From assembly GCF_013137895.1 (NCBI RefSeq), contig NZ_CP053538.1, positions 3,999,001 to 4,063,000 of the forward strand: a stretch of 64,000 nucleotides of DNA, written 5' to 3'. Source of the stretch: Hymenobacter taeanensis (GTDB lineage: Bacteria; Bacteroidota; Bacteroidia; Cytophagales; Hymenobacteraceae). Positions within the stretch are counted from its first letter, which is position 1; every line of letters starts with the position of its first letter. A program made the translations under genes and the position numbers. This document shows positions 47,748 through 55,991 of the stretch, piece by piece. The notes under the pieces are model-generated. The model did not search any database. It saw only the letters and a list, made by a program, of their open reading frames with translations, and was not told the origin of the DNA.

Positions 47748-47785
47748 AAAGAGCGGGCTTCCTCATTAGAAGAAGCCCGCTCTTT
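47748..47785. terminator. bidirectional terminator between convergent genes
   Basis: AAAGAGCGGGCTTC (47748-47761) pairs with GAAGCCCGCTCTTT (47772-47785). Confidence 0.8.
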
Positions 47786-47806
47786 GATTATGCTCTAGGC
47801 TCAAGA

Positions 47807-48523
47807 TTACTTGCGGGCGTATTTCTTGATTAGCTTCTGTACTTCGGGTGGGGCCGGCGGCATATCAAGAATGGCGGCCAGCATTTCGTCAAAGCTGTGG
47901 GCCGGGGTAAAAATGTCGTTGGCGAAGGGGTTGCTAAAGAGGCGCAGGAAACCCGGTTGCCCATTTATGCTTACCAGATCAATGGTGATGTTGCCATAAA
48001 GCTGGTTGCAACGGCCCGTTTGGGTGCAGTCGCGGGGTTGGGGCTTTAGGAAATGCTTGTAAATAGTTTCTGTATAGGAGGCGTGGTGGACGCTGCGCTG
48101 ATCGGAGGTGGAAAGGTTGTAGCCAAGCGCCACTACCCGGTCACGCATAAAATCGAAGAGGTGGCGGAAGTTGCCGGGGCCAATGCTGGGATCGTAAAAG
48201 AACAAAGCACCCTGCCGGCCTTCTTCGTGGAGCAATTGCACCCGAAAAGTGGCGTTGGGAAGGCCTGCTTTCTGGTAATGATAGGCTTTAAAATAGGGGC
48301 CCATCCAGTTCAGATACACTTGCTCCTGCACCCATTGCTGCCGCAGCCGCTCTTCGGCTGCGCTGCGCTGCAGGGGCTGCCAATCAGTGGCAGAAGCCGC
48401 AGACCCTGATGAAAAAAGTTTTTTGAGAAAGGGTAACAAGGGCGGGGGAGTTTCAGGAGTAACATATGCCTGCTTAAATAGTTTTCTAGGCAGCTGCAAC
48501 CGGAGCGCCCCGGATGGGTCCAT
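47807..48523 (-). CDS. uncharacterised cytoplasmic protein
   Basis: 238 residues from ATG 48523 (MDPSGALRLQLPRKLFK); the frame is open to 48622, and ATG 48562 would overlap the divergent start at 48561. The sequence has FRVQLLHEEGRQGALFFYDP, HHASYTETIYKHFLKPQP with three Cys after it, and GNITIDLVSINGQPGFLRLF. No signal peptide or membrane helix. I recognise no family. It is divergent from the Gre-like gene with a gap of only about 37 bases, so they may share regulation. Confidence 0.7.
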   Translation of the reverse strand: MDPSGALRLQLPRKLFKQAYVTPETPPPLLPFLKKLFSSGSAASATDWQPLQRSAAEERLRQQWVQEQVYLNWMGPYFKAYHYQKAGLPNATFRVQLLHEEGRQGALFFYDPSIGPGNFRHLFDFMRDRVVALGYNLSTSDQRSVHHASYTETIYKHFLKPQPRDCTQTGRCNQLYGNITIDLVSINGQPGFLRLFSNPFANDIFTPAHSFDEMLAAILDMPPAPPEVQKLIKKYARK

Positions 48524-48560
48524 TTCTGTCTTGCTTAATGAATGAAATCTAGCTTCTGCC

Positions 48561-49028
48561 ATGTCTACAACTCGTGCATCTGCTGTTCTCAAACACCAAC
48601 TATTGGCGGAGTGTCGCCGCATTCAGGAAGAGAAAGTCCATAATGCCCGGCAGGCCATGCTGGAGGTGCAAGAAAGCGCCCTCGAAGGCGACACGGCCGA
48701 GGAAGCTATGGAGTCGTTTCGGGAGGTGTGCCAGCGCCAGCGCGACCTGTTTGCGCGGCAGTTAGATGAGGCTCTTAGTGGCCTACAGGTGTTACGGCGG
48801 GTGCCCGAGGTAAAGCCACTACCCAACCAGGCGGGCCTGGGCTCCGTGGTGGTAACAGACTCGCAGCGGTTCTACGTGTCAGTGAGCCTAGGCGAAATAA
48901 AGGTGGAGGGGCAGCCGTACTTTGCGCTGTCGGCCTTTTCACCCTTGTACCAGGCCATGGCACAGGCGCACTCCGGCGACACGTTTACGTTCCGGGGCAA
49001 ATCATATAAAATCAAGGAAATTCTGTAG
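48561..49028 (+). CDS. GreA/GreB-like transcription factor domain protein
   Basis: 155 residues. The N-terminal 75 form a long coiled coil (AECRRIQEEKVHNARQAMLE to RDLFARQL). The C terminus resembles the FKBP-like Gre domain: VVVTDSQRFYVSVSLG, then LSAFSPLYQAMAQAHSGDTF and FRGKSYKIKEI. Gre factors insert the coiled coil into the RNA polymerase channel to rescue backtracked complexes, but the tip acidic pair is not obvious, so this may be a Gre-like regulator that blocks the channel rather than a cleavage factor. Short relatives occur widely in Bacteroidota. Confidence 0.65.
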   Translation: MSTTRASAVLKHQLLAECRRIQEEKVHNARQAMLEVQESALEGDTAEEAMESFREVCQRQRDLFARQLDEALSGLQVLRRVPEVKPLPNQAGLGSVVVTDSQRFYVSVSLGEIKVEGQPYFALSAFSPLYQAMAQAHSGDTFTFRGKSYKIKEIL

Positions 49029-49149
49029 CCTAGCTATAGCGGCCGGCATATAGAAATAGAAGGAGGGGCCCGGACCTGCAACGCTACAAGAGGGCCGTGA
49101 GGTAGTTTTGCTCCCTTTTACCTGCTCTACTAAAAACAAACAGCCAGGC

Positions 49150-49611
49150 CTAGCGCACCCGCGTCCAGTAATGAGAGCGGCCAATGAAGGGAAAGCCAAT
49201 GTAGCCCTTCACCTCCAGGCGGTTTTTGGAAAGGAGGCGAAGATAGCAGGAGTAGGTGCGGCCATTATTGGGGTCATAGATTTCGCCGTCTTCCCAGCGT
49301 GCGTCACTGGCATCGTAGCGCAGGCCGCGCAGAACCTGCAGGTTTAGGAGCGGATGCTGGCGCTTTGTAGCGTCGGGGTTATGAGCATCAAGCTGGGGCC
49401 TGCGGGCGGCGCTATCCGCCATGGGCTGCAGCCACACCAGCTTGCCGCACAGCTGCTTATCGTTGCAGGTATACAGCTCAATGTGCGTGTTGCTGGAGTC
49501 ATCAAGCCAGACACCAACGGGAGAGAGGCCCTGGCCCAAGCCTGTGGTTGAGACGCACAGGCCTAGGGCCAGGGCAGATAAACGCATAAACCAAGGAGTG
49601 CGCTGTGTCAT
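49150..49611 (-). CDS. exported DUF2147 protein (paralogue 1)
   Basis: 153 residues from ATG 49611 with a signal peptide. DUF2147 signatures: SPVGVWLDDSSNTHIELYTC, LCGKLVWL, GEIYDPNNGRTYSC and LEVKGYIGFPFIGRS, ending in TRVR. The fold is a small beta barrel; no enzyme activity is established. It follows the second DUF2147 gene on the same strand, past a terminator, so each is expressed alone. The pair is a tandem duplication; they share the frame of motifs but only moderate identity. Confidence 0.88.
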   Translation of the reverse strand: MTQRTPWFMRLSALALGLCVSTTGLGQGLSPVGVWLDDSSNTHIELYTCNDKQLCGKLVWLQPMADSAARRPQLDAHNPDATKRQHPLLNLQVLRGLRYDASDARWEDGEIYDPNNGRTYSCYLRLLSKNRLEVKGYIGFPFIGRSHYWTRVR

Positions 49612-49686
49612 AAGTTGCTCTCTAAAGCAATAGGAAGGAGTGCTGATGATGCTTACTACCAAGTAACGGTAAGATAATTAACAAAA

Positions 49687-49716
49687 AAGCGACGCTTCTG
49701 AGTAGAAGCGTCGCTT
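49687..49716 (-). terminator. terminator between the DUF2147 genes
   Basis: AAGCGACGCTTCT (49687-49699) pairs with AGAAGCGTCGCTT (49704-49716), with a T run on the minus strand. Confidence 0.85.
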
Positions 49717-49745
49717 ACAAGATAATGGCCTAGTACTAGTGAAAT

Positions 49746-50186
49746 CTAGCGTACTCGCGTCCAGGTCTGAGACTTACCAATCAGCGAGAAGCCAATGTAG
49801 CCTTTCACCTCCATGGTGTTCTGGTTTTCCATCTTCATGTAGCAGGAGTAAGTTTTGCCGCTTTCGGGGTCATAGATCTTACCGTCGTCCCACTTATTGT
49901 CTTCGTCATACTCAAAGCCCTGCATAAATACCAGGCCCAGGCGCGGACGGCTGCGCAGCTTGGGGTCGGGGTTCATGGAGTCAGTTTTGGGCTTGCCGGT
50001 CTTAGGATCGTTCGGGACCGTGAGCGATACAATTTTGCCACAGAGCTTATTGCCACACTGGTAAATCTCAAAGGTGGCTTTCTTCTCGGAGTTGGTCCAG
50101 ACGCCCAAGGGGGAGAGTTTTTGGGCCGAGGCAGCGCCAATCACACCAAGCAACAGGGTTAGACAAAGGAACAGGGTTTTTCTCAT
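49746..50186 (-). CDS. exported DUF2147 protein (paralogue 2)
   Basis: 146 residues with a signal peptide (MRKTLFLCLTLLLGVIGAAS). DUF2147 signatures are SPLGVWTNSEKKATFEIYQC, KLCGKIVSL, GKIYDPESGKTYSC and MEVKGYIGFSLIGKSQTWTR. More Lys/Asp-rich than the neighbour copy. Expected in the periplasm; function unknown. Two Cys pairs are shared by both copies and may form disulfides. Confidence 0.9.
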   Translation of the reverse strand: MRKTLFLCLTLLLGVIGAASAQKLSPLGVWTNSEKKATFEIYQCGNKLCGKIVSLTVPNDPKTGKPKTDSMNPDPKLRSRPRLGLVFMQGFEYDEDNKWDDGKIYDPESGKTYSCYMKMENQNTMEVKGYIGFSLIGKSQTWTRVR

Positions 50187-50401
50187 GGTGATAGGGAAGT
50201 GTGGGTTTTTCGTGAAAAAGATAAAACAAAAACTGATCAGTCCAGCCAGTTACCTGTAGTGTTTGTGCGCAGAGGAATAGACAAGTTTGAGGCCAGAGAA
50301 AATAGAGTGGGCATTTGCTACCGTGGTAAAAAAATAAAGCCCCTGATCATCAAGGGTATGCCCAGTAAACGGGCTGGGGCGCGTAAATAATGGCCTTTTT
50401 A

Positions 50402-50432
50402 TTTTGAACCATCCGGGGGGATTTTAACTTTA
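50402..50432 (+). promoter_or_regulatory. promoter TTTTG-N18-TAACTTTA
   Basis: A -33 TTG (50404-50406) and a -7 TAACTTTA (50425-50432, seven of eight match to TAnnTTTG) with 18 bases between, within the Bacteroidota range. Predicted transcription start near 50438. Confidence 0.6.
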
Positions 50433-50528
50433 CTAACCGTAGCGAGTGCTACAGCCCCCGCCAAGCAGCCCTAAGGTGCTGGGAAGCGAAGCCCGGGTTA
50501 TGTCGGATCTAAAGAAAGGAGGTACAAA

Positions 50529-50600
50529 ATGTCTAGTAGTCCCAAACAAATCCTGCCAAGCCTGTCGAATGTAGTCCGCTTCACCGCCGGACGCGCTTAA
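50529..50600 (+). CDS. 23-codon ORF with an unusually strong Shine-Dalgarno
   Basis: AGAAAGGAGGT (50513-50523) precedes ATG 50529 by five bases and is complementary over 11 bases to the 16S rRNA end ACCUCCUUUCU as I recall it for Bacteroidota. The ORF encodes a 23-residue basic peptide (begins MSSSPKQ, ends RFTAGRA). No other gene in the window has such an SD. The peptide matches nothing I know. It may encode a functional small protein, or translation of it may serve as a sensor of ribosome state. Confidence 0.4.
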   Translation: MSSSPKQILPSLSNVVRFTAGRA

Positions 50601-50724
50601 CAACAGCTTTCGCGCGGAATTCGCTCCTATTTGAGTTATTCCCGCATTCTGGCAAGGTCTTACTTGATAAGTGGATGATGGGGCTGTACCCCAGACTCAT
50701 CGCTTGGTAAGATTTGAAGGATTA

Positions 50725-50786
50725 GATGCCCGGTTCGCCCAGCAGCCCTACATGGTACTGCATAGGCGACCGGGCATCGCTTTTTT
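50725..50786 (+). terminator. terminator of the candidate RNA
   Basis: GATGCCCGGTTCGCC (50725-50739) pairs with GGCGACCGGGCATC (50765-50778) with one bulge, followed by TTTTTT at 50781-50786. Confidence 0.8.
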
Positions 50787-50886
50787 AGGGATAGTTGAAA
50801 TAGGAGTGATGAGTTTACGAAATGGCACAACGAAGCAGTAGCAGAGCTCCTAGGCCACTGCATATAGTCTGCTAATCACCAAATTA

Positions 50887-51453
50887 CTATAGCACCCGGC
50901 GGACCTGCATAAAGCGGCGCTCGTAGTCGGTGCCCTCTACCTGGCTGACTTTCACGCCAGACTCGCGGCGCGCTGAAGAGGAATGCACAAAGCGTAGGGG
51001 CTGGCCGGGGTCAGAGATAACAATGCCCGCGTGCCCGGGAGAGGTTGAATTGCTGGCCGTACCGGTAAATACTACAATATCGCCGCGGCGGGCTTCCTGG
51101 CGCGGCACACTTCTGCCAATATTTATAAGTAAGGCTGTAGAGTGCGGAACAGGGACTTTGTAACGGGCAAAAACGTAGTTCACGAAGCCCGAGCAATCAA
51201 AGCCGGTTGCGGGAGTACTACCGGCGTAGCAGTAGTTGGTGCCTAGTTGGCGCATGGCAAAGGCCACTATACTATCGGCGCGCACGGGTACCCGCTTGCT
51301 GCTGACCACATAAGCTACGCGCTGCACCGGTGTAGCGGCCGGAACACTGGTGCCGGTGGCTACGGGCACGGCCGCAGGACGTAGGTGCACCCAGGCCAGG
51401 CGGCCTAGCAGCACACCAGCTAAGGTCAGGAAAACAAGCCAAATGTATCGCAT
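50887..51453 (-). CDS. NlpC/P60 cell-wall peptidase
   Basis: 188 residues. The N terminus has a membrane helix or signal anchor (IWLVFLTLAGVLLGRLAW). The NlpC/P60 domain has the catalytic Cys87 in GFDCSGFVNY, His141 in PGHAGIVIS and the third polar residue His157 in RFVHSSS. It should cut D-iGlu-L-Lys/mDap bonds in peptidoglycan from the periplasmic side. Short form without SH3 or LysM domains. Single gene. Confidence 0.9.
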   Translation of the reverse strand: MRYIWLVFLTLAGVLLGRLAWVHLRPAAVPVATGTSVPAATPVQRVAYVVSSKRVPVRADSIVAFAMRQLGTNYCYAGSTPATGFDCSGFVNYVFARYKVPVPHSTALLINIGRSVPRQEARRGDIVVFTGTASNSTSPGHAGIVISDPGQPLRFVHSSSARRESGVKVSQVEGTDYERRFMQVRRVL

Positions 51454-51663
51454 AACAAAGTGGCCGGGGCCTATATATCGTTCGTAACGGGGCGGGCAGT
51501 GCTCAGGTTCCGCTAAAGGTGGAGCTTAACCTACCTAAACAGCGCAAATTTCAATCCGCATTTGCAGCCTCAGGTGGTTTTGCCCGTTCTTTGGCCACCC
51601 GGTAGTGGCTGCACCCGCGCTACGTGGTTCATCACCTCATTTTTCAATCCTTCCCCCCAACCC

Positions 51664-53469
51664 ATGCTCCATTCCCGTACCCGCTTGCTGTTGGCGGCGG
51701 CCTTGGTGGCACTGCTAAGCCAGTTCAACCTGGCTTCTGCCGCGTCTCCTACGCTGCGCTACGTCTTGTCGATGCCGGCGCCGCAAACGCACTACTTTGA
51801 AGTAGAAACAACGCTGAACGGCTTTAACAAGGCCTACACCGACCTAAAAATGCCCGTGTGGGCTCCTGGCTCATACTTGGTGCGGGAGTTTGCTAAAAAT
51901 GTAGAGGGCTTCCAGGCCACCTCGGGCAGCGAGAAGCTGCGAACTGAAAAGATTAGCAAGAATACTTGGCGCGTATACCATGCCAAGGGCAAGGAAGTTA
52001 AAGTAAACTACCGCGTGTATGCGTTTGAGCTGAGCGTACGCACCAGCTTTATTGATGCCGCTCATGGCTACCTTAATGGCAGCAGCGTATTCATGTACCC
52101 CGCTGATAACAAGCAGCTGGGCAGTACGCTGGAGGTGCACCCCGCCCAGGGCTGGACGCAGGTCAGCACCAGCCTCAAGCCCGCCGGAGGTACGTTTACC
52201 TACACCTCATCCAACTACGATGAGCTGGCCGATTCCCCCATTGAAATCGGTAACCAGAAGATTTACACCTTCACCGCCAATGGTACACCCCACACGGTGG
52301 CTATGTACGGCGACCCGAAAGTGGATGAAGCCCGCCTGACGCGTGACATGAAGCGCGTGTGTGAGGAGGCCCAACGCGTAGTAGACCGCAACCCCCTGGA
52401 CCGCTACCTGTTCATTGTGCACAACATTGACCGGGGCACGGGTGGCTTGGAGCACCTGTTTTCTACCACCTTGTCGGTGTCGCGCAACGCGTACTCTTCG
52501 GAGGCTGGCTGGAAGGGTTTCCTGGGCCTGGTGGCGCACGAATACTTCCACCTGTGGAATGTAAAGCGCATCCGGCCAATTGCGCTGGGGCCGTTTGATT
52601 ACGACAATGAAAACTACACCCATATGCTGTGGGTGAGTGAGGGCGGTACGGAGTACTTCTCAAACCTGATTGTGCAGCGCGCGGGCTTCCTGACGCCCGA
52701 CGAGTATCTTGGGGACCTGAGCAACAGCATCAACCGCGTAGAAAACACCCCCGGCAATAAGCAGCAATCGGCTGCTGAGTCGAGCTATGATGCCTGGATT
52801 AAGTACTACCGCCCCAACGAAAACTCGGTTAATACTGGCATCAGCTACTATGACAAAGGGGAGGTAATTGGCGCCGTACTTGATTTGATGGTAATCAACG
52901 AAACCAAAGGCCAGAAGCACCTCGACGATGTAATGCGCTACCTCTACGACCAGTACTATAAAAAGCTGGGTCGGGGCTTCACCGATGAGGAGTACCAGGA
53001 TGCGGTAGCTAAAGTAGCCGGCCGCCGCTTTGATGATTTCTTCCGCCGCTATGTATATGGCACCGAAACGCTGCCCTACGAAACAGCTCTGGGCTATGCT
53101 GGCCTGAAGCTTTCAGTGGCTACTGCTGCAGCTACTGACGTAGCCCTGGGCGCAAACTTCAGCGCTGCGGGTGGCAAGCAAACCGTTTCCAGTGTCTTGC
53201 GCGACGGCAGCGCCTGGCAAGGTGGCCTAAGTGTGGGCGACGAGATTCTGGCTGTTGATGGTGCGCGCGTTACCGACGACCCCAATAAGCTAATGACCAA
53301 CCGCGCAGTAGGCTCGCAGGTGAAACTGCTTGTAGCCCGCGAAGGCCAAACCAAGGAGCTAACGTTCCCGCTATTGGCTTCTTCGGCTCGTCGCTACCGC
53401 ATTGAGCGCCAGACCAACCCAACCGCTGAGCAGCAGACCGTGCTCAATAAGTGGCTACCTGTACGCTAA
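51664..53469 (+). CDS. exported M61 glycyl aminopeptidase with PDZ domain
   Basis: 601 residues from ATG 51664 (MLHSRTRLLLAAALVALLSQ, signal peptide); the frame extends to 51562 without support. The gluzincin core has HEYFHLW (first His at about 292), NVKRIRP and the distal Glu in SEGGTEYF. The C-terminal PDZ-like domain (SVLRDGSAWQGGLSVGDEIL) at about 510-580 is the usual M61 companion and binds peptide ends. It should trim peptides in the periplasm. A strong terminator follows. Confidence 0.93.
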   Translation: MLHSRTRLLLAAALVALLSQFNLASAASPTLRYVLSMPAPQTHYFEVETTLNGFNKAYTDLKMPVWAPGSYLVREFAKNVEGFQATSGSEKLRTEKISKNTWRVYHAKGKEVKVNYRVYAFELSVRTSFIDAAHGYLNGSSVFMYPADNKQLGSTLEVHPAQGWTQVSTSLKPAGGTFTYTSSNYDELADSPIEIGNQKIYTFTANGTPHTVAMYGDPKVDEARLTRDMKRVCEEAQRVVDRNPLDRYLFIVHNIDRGTGGLEHLFSTTLSVSRNAYSSEAGWKGFLGLVAHEYFHLWNVKRIRPIALGPFDYDNENYTHMLWVSEGGTEYFSNLIVQRAGFLTPDEYLGDLSNSINRVENTPGNKQQSAAESSYDAWIKYYRPNENSVNTGISYYDKGEVIGAVLDLMVINETKGQKHLDDVMRYLYDQYYKKLGRGFTDEEYQDAVAKVAGRRFDDFFRRYVYGTETLPYETALGYAGLKLSVATAAATDVALGANFSAAGGKQTVSSVLRDGSAWQGGLSVGDEILAVDGARVTDDPNKLMTNRAVGSQVKLLVAREGQTKELTFPLLASSARRYRIERQTNPTAEQQTVLNKWLPVR

Positions 53470-53492
53470 GCGTACCATACCACCACTTCCTA

Positions 53493-53529
53493 AAAAAGGC
53501 CCGATGCAGTGTATGCATCGGGCCTTTTT
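53493..53529 (+). terminator. M61 gene terminator
   Basis: AAAAAGGCCCGATGCA (53493-53508) pairs with TGCATCGGGCCTTTTT (53514-53529). Confidence 0.9.
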
Positions 53530-53599
53530 GTTTGGCTGCTGGCAGGTATTAGCTGGTTAATATTTCAGAACGCAGCAACCAACAATCATAGTCAACACC

Positions 53600-53868
53600 T
53601 TAAAGCGGTAGGCCACCTATTGCAGTGGCCACATCTACACGGCCCCACCCAAAGCTGCTGCTGGCGGCAATAAGGCGGCTCATGAGCTGGGCGCGGGTGT
53701 CAGTGGGGAGCGGGCCCATTCCATACCGGCCATGCTGCTGGTTGCTACTGATGAGCCGCCCACGGTGCCAGGGGCATTACCGCTCATAGCCAATGAAAGC
53801 GACTTAACATCGTTGGAGGCGCGCTGCATCACCACCGTAAACTCCACGTCACTCCCCACATGGCAGTC
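53600..53868 (-). pseudogene. C-terminal remnant of an S8 serine protease
   Basis: On the minus strand the text reads DCHVGSDVEFTVVMQRASND, LAMSGNAPG, then GGSSVATSSMAG with the S8 catalytic Ser, then after a frameshift near 53710 TRAQLMSRLIAASSS and FGWGRVDVATAIGG to a stop at 53600. The order and spacing are those of the end of a subtilisin-like protease, but the N-terminal two thirds, including Asp and His, are missing and the frame is broken. It is a decayed gene. The complete S8 gene at 29965 is only distantly similar. Confidence 0.7.
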
Positions 53869-53869
53869 A

Positions 53870-53907
53870 AAAAAGGCTCCTCTGCCTGGTGGTAGAGGAG
53901 CCTTTTT
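53870..53907 (-). terminator. kup terminator
   Basis: AAAAAGGCTCCTCT (53870-53883) pairs with AGAGGAGCCTTTTT (53894-53907), 18 bases past the kup stop. Confidence 0.85.
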
Positions 53908-53925
53908 GTGTGAAGGGTTTGAAAG

Positions 53926-55878
53926 CTATTGAATCCGCTTTAAGGCCACGTCGCGGACGGGCGTAATTACGAGTGGTACTTTCTCCACTTTCACGGAGCT
54001 GGTATCCAGACCGAAGTACTTGTCTTCCGAAGCAATGAACTGCTTGATGTAGAAGTAGGCCTGCATGACCAGCTTCTCCACCAGCGGGAACTCATTTTCC
54101 ACTGACAGAAATTTCTCCAGCACCACAAAGCGGAAGTCGCCGGTTACGTGCTGCTTGCTCAACGACTCGTAGCGGGAGGTTATATCTACTTCCTTGTTAC
54201 GCACCAGGTCTTCTACCACTTTGCGGAAGTACAGGTTAATGCGCTGCTCCACCCGGAAGCCCAGGCGGAAGGTAATGCGGAAGGCATCGTCGGGGGCCAG
54301 CTCTGTTACCTTATACTCCATGGTATATGGCTCATCAGTAGTATCTACGTGCACAAACCAGTAAATGTCGGCCCGTTTCGGCCGCTTCTGGAAAATGGAG
54401 TAGATGATCTTTGATTCGATTTCCGAGGCCCGCTCCGCAGAGCTCATGAACACGAGGTGGGTGGCGTATTTCGAAATGGATTCATCGTCGGAGAGCTGCT
54501 TGAGGGCCTCCATGTAGGGCTCAATCTTCACAAACTCGGTGAGGCGGCGCTTGATGTAATAAGCTCGTAGCCACACGTACATTACCCCCATAAGCGTGGC
54601 CCCAATAGCCAATGATACCCAGCCTCCGTGAGGAAACTTGATGAGGTTGGCCACCAGAAAGGAGCCCTCAATGGCACCATAAACCAGCACAAACAAGCCA
54701 ATAGCCACCATAGGCACCCGCTTAGAGTACAGCCACATGGTAAGCAGCAGTGTGGTCATGAGCATAGTGAGCGTAATGGCCAGGCCGTAGGCCGCTTCCA
54801 TGTTCTCTGATTTCTGGAAGTATAGCACTACTCCAATACAGCCCGCCAGTAGCAGGCGGTTCATGCTAGGTACGTAGAGCTGGCCCTTTACATCGGTGGG
54901 GTAGTTGAGCTTTACCTTAGGCCACATGTTTAGGCGAATGGCTTCGGCTACCAGCGTAAATGAGCCCGTAATAAGGGCCTGGGAGGCAATAATAGCCGCA
55001 ATGGTGGCAATACCAATCCCGATGAGCAGGAACCACTCGGGCATAAGCTCATAGAAGGGGTTACGGGTGCCCAGCATTTCGCCCTGGTGGGTAATTAGCC
55101 AAGCTCCCTGGCCCATATAATTGAGCAGCAGAGCCGTTTTTACAAAAATCCAGCTGATGCGGATGTTGCCCTTGCCGCAGTGGCCTAAGTCGGAGTACAA
55201 GGCCTCGGCCCCGGTGGTGCACAGGAATACGGCCCCCAACAGCCAGAAACCGCCCGGGTAATGCACCAGCAGGTCGTAAGCGTAATAGGGGTTCAGGGCC
55301 TTCAGGATCTGGGGGTGTTCGGCAATCCAGACCCCGCCCAGCACGCCCAGCATGGAGAACCAGATGAGCATGATCGGCCCGAATGCCTTGCCCACAATCT
55401 GGGTGCCAAAGCTTTGCAGCAGGAACAGGGCCATCAGAATGCCAATAACAATGGGCACCGTAGGAATATGCGGATACACGGCTTCAAGCCCCTCAATGGC
55501 CGACGAAACCGAAATGGGCGGCGTAATTACTCCGTCGGCCAGCAGGGCAGAACCCCCAATGATAGCCGGGATTGTTAGCCACCCCGCCCGCCGCCGAACC
55601 AGGGCGTACAGAGAGAAAATACCGCCTTCCCCGTTGTTATCCGCGTTGAGGGTGAGCAGTACATACTTAATGGTGGTCTGGAGCGTGAGCGTCCAGAAAA
55701 CGCAGGAGATACCGCCATACACCAAATGCGAATCAATTTGCCCCGGGCTTACCGACTGCGACTGGATGATGGATTTCATCACGTACAGCGGAGATGTTCC
55801 AATGTCCCCGTAAATAATACCGAGGGCGATAAGCAAACCGGCCGTCGACACAGCGGTGTGCTGATGTTTTGCGTCCAT
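53926..55878 (-). CDS. kup: KUP-family potassium transporter
   Basis: 650 residues from ATG 55878 (MDAKHQHTAVSTAGLL); the frame is open to 55956 but a perfect -7 box lies there. Twelve membrane helices are expected; the signature GIIYGDIGTSPLYV near the N terminus is the KUP/HAK hallmark, with the later GGIFSLYALVRR and ADGVITPPISV loops. The C-terminal 200 residues are cytoplasmic. It takes up K+ with H+ at the inner membrane. Together with the TrkA-type channel at 6608, the window holds two K+ systems. Confidence 0.95.
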   Translation of the reverse strand: MDAKHQHTAVSTAGLLIALGIIYGDIGTSPLYVMKSIIQSQSVSPGQIDSHLVYGGISCVFWTLTLQTTIKYVLLTLNADNNGEGGIFSLYALVRRRAGWLTIPAIIGGSALLADGVITPPISVSSAIEGLEAVYPHIPTVPIVIGILMALFLLQSFGTQIVGKAFGPIMLIWFSMLGVLGGVWIAEHPQILKALNPYYAYDLLVHYPGGFWLLGAVFLCTTGAEALYSDLGHCGKGNIRISWIFVKTALLLNYMGQGAWLITHQGEMLGTRNPFYELMPEWFLLIGIGIATIAAIIASQALITGSFTLVAEAIRLNMWPKVKLNYPTDVKGQLYVPSMNRLLLAGCIGVVLYFQKSENMEAAYGLAITLTMLMTTLLLTMWLYSKRVPMVAIGLFVLVYGAIEGSFLVANLIKFPHGGWVSLAIGATLMGVMYVWLRAYYIKRRLTEFVKIEPYMEALKQLSDDESISKYATHLVFMSSAERASEIESKIIYSIFQKRPKRADIYWFVHVDTTDEPYTMEYKVTELAPDDAFRITFRLGFRVEQRINLYFRKVVEDLVRNKEVDITSRYESLSKQHVTGDFRFVVLEKFLSVENEFPLVEKLVMQAYFYIKQFIASEDKYFGLDTSSVKVEKVPLVITPVRDVALKRIQ

Positions 55879-55919
55879 GTGAGGGGATAAATGGGTAATG
55901 GCTAGTGTGAAAGCGGCGC

Positions 55920-55927
55920 CAAAGGTA
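55920..55927 (-). promoter_or_regulatory. kup promoter -7 box TACCTTTG
   Basis: Perfect TAnnTTTG match on the minus strand, about 40 bases before the kup start at 55878; it lies within the longer open frame and so supports the shorter protein. Confidence 0.6.
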
Positions 55928-55991
55928 GGACATGCAGCAATAGCAGCCGTAAGCAAACGTAGGCGAAGGGGCTCCTAAAGTAAAGAGTGGC

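Larger units (their letters stand above)
50438..50787 (+). ncRNA. candidate structured RNA of about 350 nt, possibly with a short coding part
   Basis: Between a good promoter and a terminator with a T run there is no long ORF. The 3' part folds strongly: CTTAC (50659-50663) with GTAAG (50707-50711) enclosing AAGTGGATGATGGGG / CCCCAGACTCATCGCTT, then the terminator stem 50725-50778. The 5' part contains GGGGGG / CCCCC and CAGCCCTAAGGTGCTG. I compared it from memory with tmRNA, RNase P, 6S and SRP RNA and found no diagnostic motif. It may be a small-protein mRNA, a dual-function RNA or a new ncRNA. Confidence 0.45.

Noticed and set aside
50199..50390. 63-codon basic ORF (ends SKRAGARK) before the candidate RNA
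   Set aside because: No ATG start, codons unlike neighbours, no promoter that fits; could be real, but I cannot support it.
50660..50863. 67-codon ORF on the minus strand opposite the candidate RNA terminator
   Set aside because: It reads through the terminator stem and shows no protein-like pattern.
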